Position numbers and translations under genes: made by a program. Under the pieces are notes generated by a model. That model was not told where the DNA came from, made no database searches, and saw only the letters and a program-made list of their open reading frames with translations. Below, piece by piece: positions 1 to 8,750 of a DNA stretch of 64,000 nt. This stretch comes from Allgaiera indica (GTDB lineage: Bacteria > Pseudomonadota > Alphaproteobacteria > Rhodobacterales > Rhodobacteraceae). Positions within the stretch are counted from its first letter, which is position 1. Each line of letters begins with the position of its first letter. Location of the stretch: the NCBI RefSeq assembly GCF_900106675.1, contig NZ_FNOB01000010.1, positions 1 to 64,000 on the forward strand. Direction: 5' to 3'.

Positions 1-32
1 CTTGGTGTTCATGCCGCCCTTTGTCCGGCCAA

Positions 33-380
33 TCAGGCGTCCACGCCCCCCTTTTTCACGCCCATGCTGGTCGCTGTTCGGTGTGCCTTCAGGTAAGTGG
101 CGTCGATCATCACAGTCTTCTTTTCGCCATGCTCGGCGGCCAGACCGGCCATCATCCGGGCGAAGATGCCCTTGTCACTCCACCGTTTCCAACGGTTGTA
201 CAGCGTCTTGTGCGGCCCATAGGCAGCAGGGGCATCGCGCCACCGTAAACCATTGCGATTGATAAAAATAATTCCACTCAACACGCGCCGATCATCAACG
301 CGGGGTTTGCCGTGTGACTTGGGGAAGAAGGGCTCAAGACGCGCCATCTGCGCATCCGTCAGCCAGAAGAGATCAGACAT
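33..380 (-). CDS. IS5-family transposase, first frame (orfA)
   Basis: Encodes 115 residues beginning MSDLFWLTDAQM, the usual start of IS427-group OrfA. It carries the helix-turn-helix-like DUF4096 region and, near residue 92, the MIDATYLKAH stretch holding the first catalytic Asp of the DDE triad. An upstream in-frame ATG at 431 would add 17 residues, but 380 matches the family start. The zero frame ends just after the slippery run A5G6 (minus strand, 56-46). A minus-one shift there continues as GRGRLIGRTKGG, the standard OrfB junction, so the active transposase would be the OrfAB fusion made by programmed frameshifting. The rest of OrfB, with the second Asp and Glu, lies outside the window. 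Confidence 0.88.
   Translation of the reverse strand: MSDLFWLTDAQMARLEPFFPKSHGKPRVDDRRVLSGIIFINRNGLRWRDAPAAYGPHKTLYNRWKRWSDKGIFARMMAGLAAEHGEKKTVMIDATYLKAHRTATSMGVKKGGVDA
46..56 (-). promoter_or_regulatory. Predicted minus-one programmed frameshift site in the transposase
   Basis: The minus strand reads AAAAAGGGGGG here. In frame zero the transposase stops shortly afterwards (VDA then TGA). In the minus-one frame it continues into RGRLIGRTKGGMNTK up to the window edge, which is the conserved continuation of this transposase family. A and G homopolymer runs are classic slippage sites. A simple indel pseudogene is less likely, because this two-frame layout is the family norm. Confidence 0.7.
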
Positions 381-573
381 GTTCACCGCTCGTTTTTCGA
401 ACTGTGAATCACGCGGCCAACCGGAAATCAATGGGTCCTGACCCTAGGCGCCCAAGGCACCCGCACCGGGCGACAATGGGACCTGGTCGCGCCCCAGGCC
501 GCCAATTCGGGGGTTTCCCAATCCCCCCGATCCGCATTAGGTTCCGCGCCGAATGGAACCCGAGGCACGGACA

Positions 574-2910
574 ATGCGCCCAGAGACCGGCGGCCCGCAC
601 CGCTCTGCCCTGCTGGCACTCTATCTCGGATTCAGCCGCCTCGCGCCGCCGCTGTTCCGTCGCGCCCAGCGTCGGCGCCTGGCGCAGGGCAAGGAGGACC
701 CGGCGCGCGCAGCCGAGCGCTGGGGCCATGCCGCCGGCCCGCGCCCCGAGGGTCCGCTGATCTGGTTCCACGCAGCCAGCGTCGGCGAAAGCCTCTCGCT
801 TCTCGGTCTGGTCGATGCGCTGCATGGCGCGCGCCCCGATCTGCGCGTTCTGGTCACCACCGGCACCGTCACCTCGGCCGCACTGATGGAGGACCGGCTG
901 CCCGCCTTCGCCAGCCATGCCTTCGCTCCCTACGATACACCGGGCGCGATCAGGCGGTTCCTTGACCACTGGCGCCCCGACGTCGCCATCTGGGCGGAAA
1001 GCGAACTTTGGCCGCGCATGGTCCATGACACCCATGCCCGCGGCATCCCGATGCTGTTGATCAACGCCCGGCTGTCCGAGGCCTCGGCGAAGGGCTGGGC
1101 CCGGGCCCGCGGCCTTGCCCGCGCCATGCTGGGCCGGTTCGACGCGATCCTGGCGCAGGACGATCAGACCGCGCGCCGGCTGACCGCGCTGGGCGCCCCG
1201 GCCGCGCGGGTGCGGGTCACCGGCACGCTGAAGGAAGACGCCGCGGCGCCCGATTGCGACCCGGCCGAACTTGCCCGCCTGCAGGCATTGCTGGGCGCGC
1301 GTCCGCGCTGGCTGGCCGCCTCGACCCATCCGGGCGAAGAAGAGGTCGCCGCCAAGGCCCACCGCGCCTTTCCCGACCACCTGCTGATCCTCGCGCCGCG
1401 CCACCCCGAACGCGGCGCGGCACTTGCGGCAGAGCTGCGCGCGGCGGGCTGGACCGTCGCGCAACGCGCGGCGGGCGAGGATCCGGGCCCCGAGACCCGG
1501 ATCTACCTGGCCGACACGCTGGGCGAGATGGGGCTGTGGTTCCGCCTCGCGCCGATCAGCTTCGTCGGCGGTTCGCTGACCGAGGTCGGCGGCCACAACC
1601 CCTATGAACCCGCGGCGTTGCATTCGGCCATCCTGCACGGGCCGCATGTGGCGAATTTCGCGCCGATCTACGCCCGCCTCGCCGCCGCCGACGGCGCGCT
1701 GGAGGTGCGCGACGCGGAAAGTCTGGCGCAGGCGCTGGCGGCGCTTTCTTCCGCCGGGGCGGCCCAGGCTCAGGCCGAGCGCGCCCGCGACGCGGCGACC
1801 GAGGCCGCCGGCGCCACCCGCACCGCGCTGGAAACGATCCTGTCGGCACTCGACCGCCCCGGCCCGGCCGAGGTGCTGGTGACCAACCTTCACCGCCGCT
1901 TCACCGGTGTCTCGGCCACCGCCGCCGCGGTCACCGCGCGGCACGCACGGCAGGGCCGTGCGGTCGCGCCAGTGGGCCAGCCGCTGCCGGGCTGCCCGGA
2001 ACCGATGCCTGCCCGCGCGGCGCTGGCGCTGTCGCGCCGCCCGCCGCCGGGCCGCCGCTTCCGCATCTGGCATGTGCGCCGCGACCCCGAGATGGCACTG
2101 GCGATCCTGGCGCGCGATCTGCTGCGCCTGCCGATCCGCACGGTCTTCACCTCTGCCGCGATCCGGCGCCATTCGGCCCTGCCGCGCTGGATGATCTCGC
2201 GCATGGATGCGGTCATCGCCACGACCGAACGCGCCGCAAGCTTCGTGCCCAACACCACGGCGATCGTGCCGCACGGCGTTGATACCGCCCGTTTCGCCCC
2301 CGCCTCGGACCGCGCCGCCGCCTGGGCCGCGCTGGGCCATGGCGGCACACGTGGCATCGCCACCGTCGGCCGGATCCGCCCCGAGAAGGGCACCGACACC
2401 TTCGTCGCCGCGATGATCCGTCTGCTGCCCGAGATGCCCGGCACGACCGCCCTGGTGATCGGGGCGGCGAAGCCCCGGGACCAGCCTTTCCTGGACCGGC
2501 TGAAGACCCAGGTCGCCGCCGCCGGGCTGTCCGACCGCATCCTCTTTGTCGGCGAGATCCCCGCCGACCGGATGCCGAAGACGATGCGCGCGCTCAGCCT
2601 GCTGATCGCCACCCCGCGCTACGAAGGCTACGGTATGACCCCGCTCGAGGCGATGGCCGCCGCGGTTCCCTGCGTGCTGACCGAGACCGGCAATTTCGAG
2701 GCCTTCATCGGCAATGCCGACGCCGGCCGCATGGTCCCCTTCGGCGATGCCGAGGCCGCCGCCGAGGCCGCCCGCGCGCTGCTTGCCACCGGCCCCGCCG
2801 CGGGCGCCGCCGCGCGCACGCGCGCCGAAACCCTGTTCTCCCTGGACCGAGAGGCCGACGCGATCTGGAAGGTCTACGAAACGCTCTGGTCGGCGCCGGA
2901 ACACCCCTGA
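574..2910 (+). CDS. waaA: KDO transferase fused to LpcC-like core glycosyltransferase
   Basis: A single open frame of 778 residues joining two proteins that are normally separate. Residues 1 to about 430 are 3-deoxy-D-manno-octulosonate transferase (WaaA/KdtA): ERWG near 49, then IWFHAASVGES near 63-73 with the catalytic Glu. From about 432 the frame runs on as VLVTN..RRFTGVSATAA, the N-terminus of LpcC-type GT4 core transferases, with EGYGMTPLEAM (the EX7E region) near 683. WaaA adds KDO to lipid A precursor at the inner membrane; the second half would add the first core sugar. I chose the ATG at 574 because CGAGG lies 8 bases upstream; the in-frame ATG at 553 has a poor site. No stop or frame change is visible at the junction. 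Usual family lengths are about 430 and 340-350 residues, so this is a true fusion or a lost stop/start. Confidence 0.86.
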   Translation: MRPETGGPHRSALLALYLGFSRLAPPLFRRAQRRRLAQGKEDPARAAERWGHAAGPRPEGPLIWFHAASVGESLSLLGLVDALHGARPDLRVLVTTGTVTSAALMEDRLPAFASHAFAPYDTPGAIRRFLDHWRPDVAIWAESELWPRMVHDTHARGIPMLLINARLSEASAKGWARARGLARAMLGRFDAILAQDDQTARRLTALGAPAARVRVTGTLKEDAAAPDCDPAELARLQALLGARPRWLAASTHPGEEEVAAKAHRAFPDHLLILAPRHPERGAALAAELRAAGWTVAQRAAGEDPGPETRIYLADTLGEMGLWFRLAPISFVGGSLTEVGGHNPYEPAALHSAILHGPHVANFAPIYARLAAADGALEVRDAESLAQALAALSSAGAAQAQAERARDAATEAAGATRTALETILSALDRPGPAEVLVTNLHRRFTGVSATAAAVTARHARQGRAVAPVGQPLPGCPEPMPARAALALSRRPPPGRRFRIWHVRRDPEMALAILARDLLRLPIRTVFTSAAIRRHSALPRWMISRMDAVIATTERAASFVPNTTAIVPHGVDTARFAPASDRAAAWAALGHGGTRGIATVGRIRPEKGTDTFVAAMIRLLPEMPGTTALVIGAAKPRDQPFLDRLKTQVAAAGLSDRILFVGEIPADRMPKTMRALSLLIATPRYEGYGMTPLEAMAAAVPCVLTETGNFEAFIGNADAGRMVPFGDAEAAAEAARALLATGPAAGAAARTRAETLFSLDREADAIWKVYETLWSAPEHP

Positions 2911-2913
2911 TCC

Positions 2914-2996
2914 ACTTTCACTTTGGCGAAAATATCCCGGGCGCCGATCACGGCCCCGCAGCGGGTGCGGCGCGGGCCTCGGGGGGCAGCGCCCCC
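2914..2996 (+). repeat. Dispersed Rhodobacterales-type intergenic repeat, copy 1
   Basis: Core CTTTGGCGAAAATATCCCGGG near 2921 followed by the hairpin GGGGGC-AGC-GCCCCC (2982-2996). It lies between the convergent waaA-type and lpxL-type genes. The same core plus hairpin arrangement recurs at several other gene ends in the window, suggesting an intergenic repeat family that could act as a transcription end or RNA-stability element. Confidence 0.6.
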
Positions 2997-3012
2997 GCCC
3001 CGCGGCGCAGCC

Positions 3013-3915
3013 TCAGGCCAGCGGATCCTGCCACCATTCGGGAATGTCCTTCCAGCGCCGGTGAATCCAGAACCATTGCTCGGGATGCGCGCGGGTCAGG
3101 CGCTCAAGGCTGTCATTCATCGCCTGGGTCATCACCGCCGGATCGCCATGCTCGATCGGCGCCTCGACCACGATGTCGAAGGTCAGCCCGTCGGCCCGCC
3201 GGACGCCATAGGTCGGCACCACCAGCGCGTCGTATTTCAGCGCCAGATCCGCCGCCGACAGCGCCGTCAGCGCATCCTGGCCGAAGAACTGCAGCCGCGC
3301 ACCGGTCTGCATCCATTGGTCCATCAACAGACCCAGCATCCCGCCGCCACGCAGGAATTTCACCATTTCGGCCATACCCCGACGCCCGCGCGCAAACAGC
3401 GGCGTGCCGATGCGCGATATGGCACGGACGTAATGATCGTTGAAGAACGGGTTCGACATCGGGCGGTAGAGCGCGCCGATGTTGTAGCCCCGCGCGATCA
3501 GCGCCGCGCGGCTGGCGTCGTAATTGCCGAAATGCCCGGTCACCAAGATCACCGGCCGCCCCGCCGCATGGGCCGCGTCCAGCGCCGCAAGCCCCGGCCC
3601 GGTCGGCGCCGACGCGGTACACCGGGCGACGAATTCCGCCCCCGAATAGATCTCGATCAAGGTGCGGCCCACGTTGTCGGGCACGGCGCGTTCCAGCCGG
3701 CGGACCTCTGCCTCGGGCAGATCGGGCAGCACCTTGGCCAGGTTCTCGCGCACCCTGCGCCGGTATCCGGCCAGCGGCGCAACCAGGCGCGACATCAACC
3801 AGCCGCACAGCGGCACACGCCAGGAATAGGGAAGCAGCAACAGTGCCCCTAGAACGCCCCGAAACAGACGGTCCTGCAGCCAGGGGCTCAGCCCGCGTCC
3901 TTCGGATGTCGTCAT
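3013..3915 (-). CDS. lpxL: Lipid A biosynthesis lauroyl acyltransferase family protein
   Basis: 300 residues of the LpxL/HtrB lysophospholipid acyltransferase family, which transfers a secondary acyl chain from acyl-ACP onto KDO2-lipid IVA at the inner face of the cytoplasmic membrane. A hydrophobic N-terminal segment (about 18-45) is followed by the HX4D motif in VTGHFGNYD (about 125-133) and a downstream MDQW block, both typical. The gene is convergent with the KDO transferase gene, consistent with a lipid A/core cluster. The length is normal. I cannot tell from sequence whether laurate, myristate or another chain is used, so the symbol marks the family rather than proven substrate. Confidence 0.85.
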   Translation of the reverse strand: MTTSEGRGLSPWLQDRLFRGVLGALLLLPYSWRVPLCGWLMSRLVAPLAGYRRRVRENLAKVLPDLPEAEVRRLERAVPDNVGRTLIEIYSGAEFVARCTASAPTGPGLAALDAAHAAGRPVILVTGHFGNYDASRAALIARGYNIGALYRPMSNPFFNDHYVRAISRIGTPLFARGRRGMAEMVKFLRGGGMLGLLMDQWMQTGARLQFFGQDALTALSAADLALKYDALVVPTYGVRRADGLTFDIVVEAPIEHGDPAVMTQAMNDSLERLTRAHPEQWFWIHRRWKDIPEWWQDPLA

Positions 3916-3946
3916 GCGCTAGAGGGCCTTGCGGCTAGGAAAAGAA

Positions 3947-4033
3947 TGGTGCGGTCGAGAAGACTCGAACTTCCACGGGAGTTACCCCACAGCGACCTCA
4001 ACGCTGCGCGTCTACCAATTCCGCCACGACCGC
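3947..4033 (-). tRNA. tRNA-Leu (anticodon GAG)
   Basis: Read on the minus strand, 87 bases. Acceptor arms GCGGTCG and CGACCGC pair, the D-loop contains GAATTGGTAGAC, and the anticodon stem CAGCG/CGCTG encloses TTGAGGT, giving anticodon GAG. A long variable arm (GTGGGGTAACTCCC) marks it as class II. The T arm holds GTTCGAGTC, and CCA is encoded at the 3' end (3949-3947). It lies between the lpxL-type gene and lipB; no integrase or attachment duplication was seen next to it. Confidence 0.96.
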
Positions 4034-4293
4034 ACTGCCTTGGCTTGATGCGCCGTCTCTTAGCCGAGCGCCCGGCGGATGTGAAGAGGATATTTCGGCG
4101 CCCGCGCGGGCAAACCGGCGCGGGCCGGCGCGGCGTTTCCCGCCCGCCCGGCGGCGCATGTCGCGGCACTGCCGGCCTGCGCCCGCCGCGCAGGTGGTTG
4201 CAATTCGGGCCCCGATCATCACATCACTGCCCAGATGACTGTACAACGCGGGCGCGCGGCATGGCGGCCCCGCGACCAGGAAGGACCAACGCG

Positions 4294-5019
4294 ATGGTGG
4301 AATGGCGCCATTGGCCGGGGCGGGTGCCCTATGAGGCGGCTCTGGCCGCGATGGAGGAACGCGTCGCGCGAATCGCCGCCGGCGAGGCGGACGAGGCCGT
4401 CTGGCTGCTGGAACATCCGCCGCTGTACACTGCCGGCACCTCGGCCCGTCCCGAGGATCTGGTCGAGCCCGACCGCTTTCCGGTGTTCTCCGCCGGGCGC
4501 GGCGGGCAATACACCTATCACGGCCCGGGCCAGCGGGTCGCCTATGTGATGCTCAACCTCAACACCCGCGGCCGCGACGTGCGCTGCTTCGTGCGCCAGC
4601 TCGAGGATTGGGTAATCGCCGCGCTTGCCGAGTTCAACGTCAAGGGCGAGATCCGCGACGGCCGCGTCGGCGTCTGGGTGCAGCGCCCCGAGCGCCCGCC
4701 CGGCCCCGATGGCGAGGTGCCCGAGGACAAGATCGCCGCGATCGGGGTGAAACTGCGCCGCTGGGTCAGCTTCCATGGCCTGTCGATCAATGTCGAACCG
4801 GACCTTAGCCATTTTTCCGGCATCATCCCCTGCGGCATTCGCGATCACGGCGTGACCAGCCTGGTCGATCTGGGCCTGCCGGTGACGATGGAGGATGTGG
4901 ATACCGCGCTGCGACACACCTTCGAGCGTGTCTTTTCCGCCCCGCCCGGAGGCGCCTGCGGCGAAGCCTCTCTTCCCTTTCGACCGAAGATGAATATGGT
5001 CGAAAGGCGCAACGAGTGA
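4294..5019 (+). CDS. lipB: Lipoyl(octanoyl) transferase LipB
   Basis: 241 residues. LipB moves octanoate from octanoyl-ACP to the lipoyl domains of 2-oxoacid dehydrogenases and GcvH in the cytoplasm. Visible signatures: [12 protein letters not shown] near 71-82, the catalytic Lys in [10 protein letters not shown] near 151, and the acyl-carrying Cys in [11 protein letters not shown] near 178. I chose the ATG at 4294 because AAGGA sits about 8 bases upstream and the residues [13 protein letters not shown] fit the family start; the frame stays open back to 3946 but that would run through the tRNA. The gene is followed 16 bases later by the cytochrome c gene on the same strand. Confidence 0.95.
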   Translation: MVEWRHWPGRVPYEAALAAMEERVARIAAGEADEAVWLLEHPPLYTAGTSARPEDLVEPDRFPVFSAGRGGQYTYHGPGQRVAYVMLNLNTRGRDVRCFVRQLEDWVIAALAEFNVKGEIRDGRVGVWVQRPERPPGPDGEVPEDKIAAIGVKLRRWVSFHGLSINVEPDLSHFSGIIPCGIRDHGVTSLVDLGLPVTMEDVDTALRHTFERVFSAPPGGACGEASLPFRPKMNMVERRNE

Positions 5020-5035
5020 CGAGGAGACGCCCGAC

Positions 5036-5452
5036 ATGAAACTTCATTTCCTTACCGCGCTGAGTGTGATCGCGCTGGCCAGCCCCGCCTTTGCCGCCGG
5101 CGACGCGGCGAAGGGCGAAAAGACCTTCCGCATGTGCAAAGCCTGCCATGCGATCACCGGACCGGAGGACAAGACGATCGTCCGCGGTGGTAGGGTGGGC
5201 CCGAACCTTTACGGCGTGATCGGCCGCAAGGCGGCAAGCGAACCGGGCTACAATTACGGCGCCGGAATCAAGGAAGCGGCGGAAAAGGGCCTGGTCTGGA
5301 ACGAGGAAAATCTTGCCGAATACGTCAAGAACCCGACCGAATTCCTTGAAAAGTACACCGGCGATGGCGCCGCGCGCAGCAAGATGACCTTCAAGCTGCG
5401 CCGGGGCGGCGAGGACGTCGCGGCCTATCTGGCCTCGGTCGCGAAGCAATAA
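5036..5452 (+). CDS. cycA: Class I c-type cytochrome (c2/c550 type)
   Basis: 138 residues. A Sec signal peptide (about 1-20, cleavage after ASPAFA) is followed by the haem-binding CKACH at about 34-38 and the distal Met ligand in SKMTF near 116. Size and motifs fit the soluble periplasmic c2/c550 electron carriers that link the bc1 complex to cytochrome oxidase, denitrification enzymes or a reaction centre. Its neighbour 310 bp downstream is a cytochrome c oxidase subunit I gene, an arrangement I recall for cycA and ctaDII in Paracoccus denitrificans, which supports the role. RBS GGAG lies before the ATG. Confidence 0.9.
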   Translation: MKLHFLTALSVIALASPAFAAGDAAKGEKTFRMCKACHAITGPEDKTIVRGGRVGPNLYGVIGRKAASEPGYNYGAGIKEAAEKGLVWNEENLAEYVKNPTEFLEKYTGDGAARSKMTFKLRRGGEDVAAYLASVAKQ

Positions 5453-5761
5453 AGCGCGGCGCCGGGGGTTTCACGCCCCCGCCCCGCCCCGCCCCCGCGG
5501 GATATTTCCTAAAGAAAGAAAGTGGACGCGGCTCCGCACATGCAGGCATGTCTCGCCGGCGGAAGAGGCATGCAACGCGGCCGCAGGCTGCGGCATCGCG
5601 CCGCAGAGAGGGGTAATTCCGGCCCATCCGCGCGGCATTTCCGCCCTTCCAGGCACTGAACGATTGTTTTTCCATACGTCGTGCGCTCTAAAATGTGATC
5701 TTATATGATCATCGCGTGTGGCGGATCCACGTGCGGCGACGTCAGGAATGGGAGGCACTTC
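5453..5761. promoter_or_regulatory. Intergenic region before ctaD with repeat copy 2
   Basis: 309 bp without a convincing gene. The first part (5461-5524) holds a minus-oriented copy of the dispersed repeat: on the minus strand CTTTAGGAAATATCCCGCG then a G-rich run. The last 120 bases are AT-richer (TTGTTTTTCCATAC near 5665, TTATATGATCATC near 5700) and probably contain the ctaD promoter, though I could not assign -35/-10 boxes with confidence. GGGAGG about 8 bases before 5762 is the ctaD ribosome site. Confidence 0.55.
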
Positions 5762-7429
5762 ATGGCGGACGCAACCGTTCGGACACAGGACGGGCATGAT
5801 CCTCGCGGCTTCTTCACCCGCTGGTTCATGTCGACCAATCACAAGGACATCGGGATTCTCTATCTGTTCACGGCTGCGGCGGTGGGCTTCATTTCGGTGG
5901 TCTTCACCGTCTACATGCGGATGGAGCTGATGGCACCCGGCACGCAGTTCATGTGCGCCGAGGGGATGCGCCTGATCCCGGCGGGCAATTGCGCGCCCGA
6001 CGGCCACCTGTGGAACGTGATCATCACCGCGCATGGCATCCTGATGATGTTCTTCGTGGTGATCCCGGCGCTGTTCGGGGGGTTTGGCAACTACTTCATG
6101 CCGCTGCAGATCGGCGCGCCGGACATGGCCTTTCCGCGGATGAACAACCTGTCCTACTGGCTGTATGTCGCGGGCACCGCGCTGGCCATCGCGTCGGTCT
6201 TCGCCCCGGGGCAGGAAAATCAGGCGGGGTCGGGCGTGGGATGGGTGCTTTATCCGCCGCTCTCGACCCAGCCCGGGGGCTATTCGATCGACCTGGCCTT
6301 CTTTGCCGTGCACCTGTCGGGGGTGTCGTCGATCCTGGGGGCGATCAACATGATCACCACCTTCCTGAACATGCGCGCACCGGGGATGACGCTGCACAAG
6401 GTGCCGCTGTTTCCTTGGTCGATCTTCGTCACCGCCTGGCTGATCCTGCTGTCGTTGCCGGTGCTTGCCGGCGCGATCACCATGCTGATCACCGATCGCA
6501 ACTTCGGCACCACCTTCTTCGATGCGGCCGGCGGCGGCGATCCGGTGCTGTATCAGCACATCCTGTGGTTCTTCGGCCACCCCGAGGTCTACATCATCAT
6601 CGTCCCGGGCTTCGGCATCATCAGCCATGTGATCGCCACCTTCTCGAAGAAGCCGATCTTCGGCTACCTGCCGATGGTCTACGCCATGGTTGCGATCGCG
6701 GTGCTGGGCTTCGTGGTCTGGGCGCACCACATGTACACCGTGGGCCTGTCGCTGACGCAGCAAAGCTATTTCATGCTGGCGACGATGGTGATCGCGGTCC
6801 CCACCGGCGTGAAGGTATTCAGCTGGATCGCCACGATGTGGGGCGGCTCGATCGAGTTCAAGACACCGATGCTGTTCGCCGTCGGCTTCCTGTTCCTGTT
6901 CACCGTCGGCGGCGTGACCGGCGTGATCCTGAGCCAGGCGGCGGTCGACCGCTACTATCACGACACCTATTATGTCGTGGCGCATTTCCACTATGTGATG
7001 AGCCTGGGCGCCGTCTTCGCGATCTTTGCGGGCATCTATTTCTGGATCGGCAAGATGTCGGGCCGGCAATACCCGGAATGGGCCGGCAAGCTGCATTTCT
7101 GGGGCATGTTCATCGGCTCGAACCTGACCTTCTTCCCGATGCACTTCCTCGGCCGCCAGGGCATGCCGCGCCGCTACAGCGACTACCCCGAGGCCTTCTC
7201 GCTGTGGAACCACGTCGCCTCGATCGGCGCCTTCATCGCCTTCGCCTCCTTCGTGTGGTTCATCGGGGTGGTGGCCTACACGCTGTTTAGGGGCGCGAAG
7301 GTGACTCAGAACAACTACTGGAACGAATATGCCGACACGCTGGAATGGACCCTGCCCAGCCCGCCGCCGGAACATACGTTCGAGATCCTGCCGAAACCGT
7401 CGGATTGGGATCACAGCCGCTCCCATTAG
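5762..7429 (+). CDS. ctaD: Cytochrome c oxidase subunit I (aa3 type)
   Basis: 555 residues, twelve membrane helices expected. Subunit I holds haem a and the haem a3-CuB centre that reduces O2 and pumps protons in the cytoplasmic membrane. Visible ligands: the low-spin haem His in AHGILMMFF near 91, the CuB His cross-linked to Tyr in [13 protein letters not shown] near 273-285 (the Glu is the D-channel residue), the HH pair in WAHHMYTVG near 322, and the haem His pair in [10 protein letters not shown] near 408-412. The start at 5762 has GGGAGG upstream. No subunits II or III are nearby, so this resembles the solitary ctaDII-type locus of Paracoccus and relatives. Confidence 0.97.
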   Translation: MADATVRTQDGHDPRGFFTRWFMSTNHKDIGILYLFTAAAVGFISVVFTVYMRMELMAPGTQFMCAEGMRLIPAGNCAPDGHLWNVIITAHGILMMFFVVIPALFGGFGNYFMPLQIGAPDMAFPRMNNLSYWLYVAGTALAIASVFAPGQENQAGSGVGWVLYPPLSTQPGGYSIDLAFFAVHLSGVSSILGAINMITTFLNMRAPGMTLHKVPLFPWSIFVTAWLILLSLPVLAGAITMLITDRNFGTTFFDAAGGGDPVLYQHILWFFGHPEVYIIIVPGFGIISHVIATFSKKPIFGYLPMVYAMVAIAVLGFVVWAHHMYTVGLSLTQQSYFMLATMVIAVPTGVKVFSWIATMWGGSIEFKTPMLFAVGFLFLFTVGGVTGVILSQAAVDRYYHDTYYVVAHFHYVMSLGAVFAIFAGIYFWIGKMSGRQYPEWAGKLHFWGMFIGSNLTFFPMHFLGRQGMPRRYSDYPEAFSLWNHVASIGAFIAFASFVWFIGVVAYTLFRGAKVTQNNYWNEYADTLEWTLPSPPPEHTFEILPKPSDWDHSRSH

Positions 7430-7440
7430 GCGGGCCGCGC

Positions 7441-7968
7441 GTGCCCTACGAATGGGTCAGAAAACCAGAAGGGGCTTCGGAAGGATCCGAGGCCCCTTTT
7501 CCGTCGCCGACCGCCGAGCTGCACCTCTGGCCCCATCGCTCCTTGCCCCGGCGCGGCTTTGCGTGGGTGATCGCGATCATGGCCACCTTCCTGGCGTTGC
7601 CGCTCCTCGAGGTGCTGGGCACGCCGCTGCTTTGGGGGCTGTTGCCCTTCGTGCTTCTGGCCGGGGCCGGGCTATGGCTGGCGTTGAAGCGCAGCTACAG
7701 GGACGGGCAATTGATCGAGGAATTGCACCTGACACCCGAAAGCATTCGCCTGACCCGCCATAATACCCGCGCGCCGCGCCAGGTCTGGGAGGCCAACCCC
7801 TACTGGGTGGTGCTGCATCTGCACCCGACCGAGGGCCCGGTTCCGCAATACCTGACGCTAAGCGGCGCCGGCCGAGAGGTGGAGCTGGGCGCCTTCCTGA
7901 CGCCAGAGGAACGGACGCGCCTGCACGGCGAACTCGCCCAAGCACTGGCACGGATCAGATCCGGCTGA
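7441..7968 (+). CDS. DUF2244 domain membrane protein
   Basis: 175 residues, starting at a GTG (VPYEWVRKPEG) 11 bases after ctaD, so probably co-transcribed. DUF2244 proteins are small integral membrane proteins often found beside cytochrome oxidase genes in alphaproteobacteria; their role is not established. Two adjacent hydrophobic segments lie at about 40-80 (FAWVIAIMATFLALPLLEV and LLPFVLLAGAGLWLAL), then a soluble C-terminal part with WEANPYWVVLHLH typical of the family. The frame remains open upstream inside ctaD, but MPYEW-like starts are usual in relatives. Confidence 0.82.
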   Translation: MPYEWVRKPEGASEGSEAPFPSPTAELHLWPHRSLPRRGFAWVIAIMATFLALPLLEVLGTPLLWGLLPFVLLAGAGLWLALKRSYRDGQLIEELHLTPESIRLTRHNTRAPRQVWEANPYWVVLHLHPTEGPVPQYLTLSGAGREVELGAFLTPEERTRLHGELAQALARIRSG

Positions 7969-8023
7969 CCCATGTCGCCCGGATCCGGGGTCTCCGGGGT
8001 ACGCTGAAAACAGTGGCCTCCCG

Positions 8024-8073
8024 GATTCACGCTGGCGGAAACCTCCCCGGGGGCACAGGCCGGCAGCCCCCCC
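8024..8073 (+). repeat. Dispersed intergenic repeat, copy 3 (degenerate)
   Basis: TTCACGCTGGCGGAAACCTC followed by CCCGGGGG and a short CCGGCAGCCCCCC tail, between the convergent DUF2244 and yqeY genes. It matches the shared core with several changes. Confidence 0.4.
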
Positions 8074-8085
8074 GCAAGCCGCGCC

Positions 8086-8544
8086 TCAGCCCAGCCGGTC
8101 CTTGACCATCGGCCCGACCGCGCCGAAATCCATCTGGCCGGTGTATTTCGCCTTCAGCGCCGCCATGACCCGCCCCATGTCGCGGATCGAGCTGGCACCG
8201 GTTTCGGCGATCGCCGCATCCACGGCCGCGGCGATCTCTTCCTGCCCCAGCTGACGCGGCAGGTATTCCTCGATTACCGCGATCTCGGCGCGCTCCTTCT
8301 CGGCCAGCTCCAGCCGACCGCCTTCCTCATAGGCACGCGCGCTTTCCTGGCGCTGCTTCACCATGCGGCCCAGGATCGCCAGTATCTCGGCATCGGTGAC
8401 CCCGCGTTCGCCCCCCTCGCCGCGCAGCGCGATCCCCTTGTCCTTGATCGCGGCGTTGATCAGACGCAGGGTGGAAAGGCGCTCGGCCTCCCTCATCTTC
8501 ATCGCGTCCTTAAGCGACGCGGAGATCTGCTCTTGCAGGCTCAT
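8086..8544 (-). CDS. yqeY: GatB/YqeY domain protein
   Basis: 152 residues matching the YqeY family along its full usual length: an N-terminal LQEQISASLKDAMK helix, TLRLINAAIKDKGIALRG, the EYLPRQLGQEEI block near 95, and a C-terminal GRVMAALKAKYTGQMDFG. YqeY resembles the tail domain of the amidotransferase subunit GatB and is thought to bind tRNA; a cellular function is not firmly known. It is transcribed divergently from carA, sharing a 206-bp control region with it. Confidence 0.92.
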   Translation of the reverse strand: MSLQEQISASLKDAMKMREAERLSTLRLINAAIKDKGIALRGEGGERGVTDAEILAILGRMVKQRQESARAYEEGGRLELAEKERAEIAVIEEYLPRQLGQEEIAAAVDAAIAETGASSIRDMGRVMAALKAKYTGQMDFGAVGPMVKDRLG

Positions 8545-8750
8545 CGGTCGGACTTTCCCTTGCCTCGGTCATGACTTGGTCGGCGCCCTCCGGGGCCAAG
8601 CGGTCAAGATAATGACTAGCCGGATGGCTTTCAACCTATACCTTAGAGGAAAGCCATTGAAAATACTGACTAAATCAATTCACCACAGGGCCTTGACCCG
8701 CCCAGGCCCTCCCCTTAGTTTGCCGAAGATTTGAGCCGAGGAGTCGCCTC
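8545..8750. promoter_or_regulatory. Divergent yqeY/carA control region with inverted repeat
   Basis: 206 bp between divergent genes, AT-richer than its surroundings. ATGGCTTTC (8624-8632) and GAAAGCCAT (8649-8657) form perfect 9-base arms around 16 bases, either an operator or an RNA hairpin. Closer to carA, TTGACC (8693-8698), a 16-base spacer and TTAGTT (8715-8720) form a plausible sigma-70 promoter about 30 bases before the carA ATG. GAGGAG just ahead of 8751 is the ribosome site. Confidence 0.55.

Larger units (their letters stand above)
1..444 (-). mobile_element. IS5-family (IS427-like) insertion sequence, cut by window edge
   Basis: One end of an insertion sequence read on the minus strand. 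It contains a transposase first frame (380 down to 33) and the beginning of the second frame running off base 1. The outer end is GGGTCAGGACCC (minus strand, 444-433), itself an imperfect palindrome, and it abuts CTAG at 444-447, in line with the TA/CTAG target preference known for the IS427 group (family knowledge). Only one terminal repeat is inside the window, so length and target duplication cannot be measured. It sits about 110-130 bp upstream of the waaA-type gene and points away from it. Confidence 0.85.

Noticed and set aside
409-2904. 831-codon open frame antisense to the KDO transferase gene
   Set aside because: Low-complexity Gly/Arg/Ala-rich translation with no family features, opposite a well-recognised protein; a by-product of GC-biased third positions.
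3947-4033. tRNA-Leu as an island attachment site
   Set aside because: No integrase gene or repeat of the tRNA 3' end was seen nearby.
5471-7426. 651-codon antisense frame in ctaD
   Set aside because: ctaD is certain from its haem and copper ligands; the antisense text is composition-driven.
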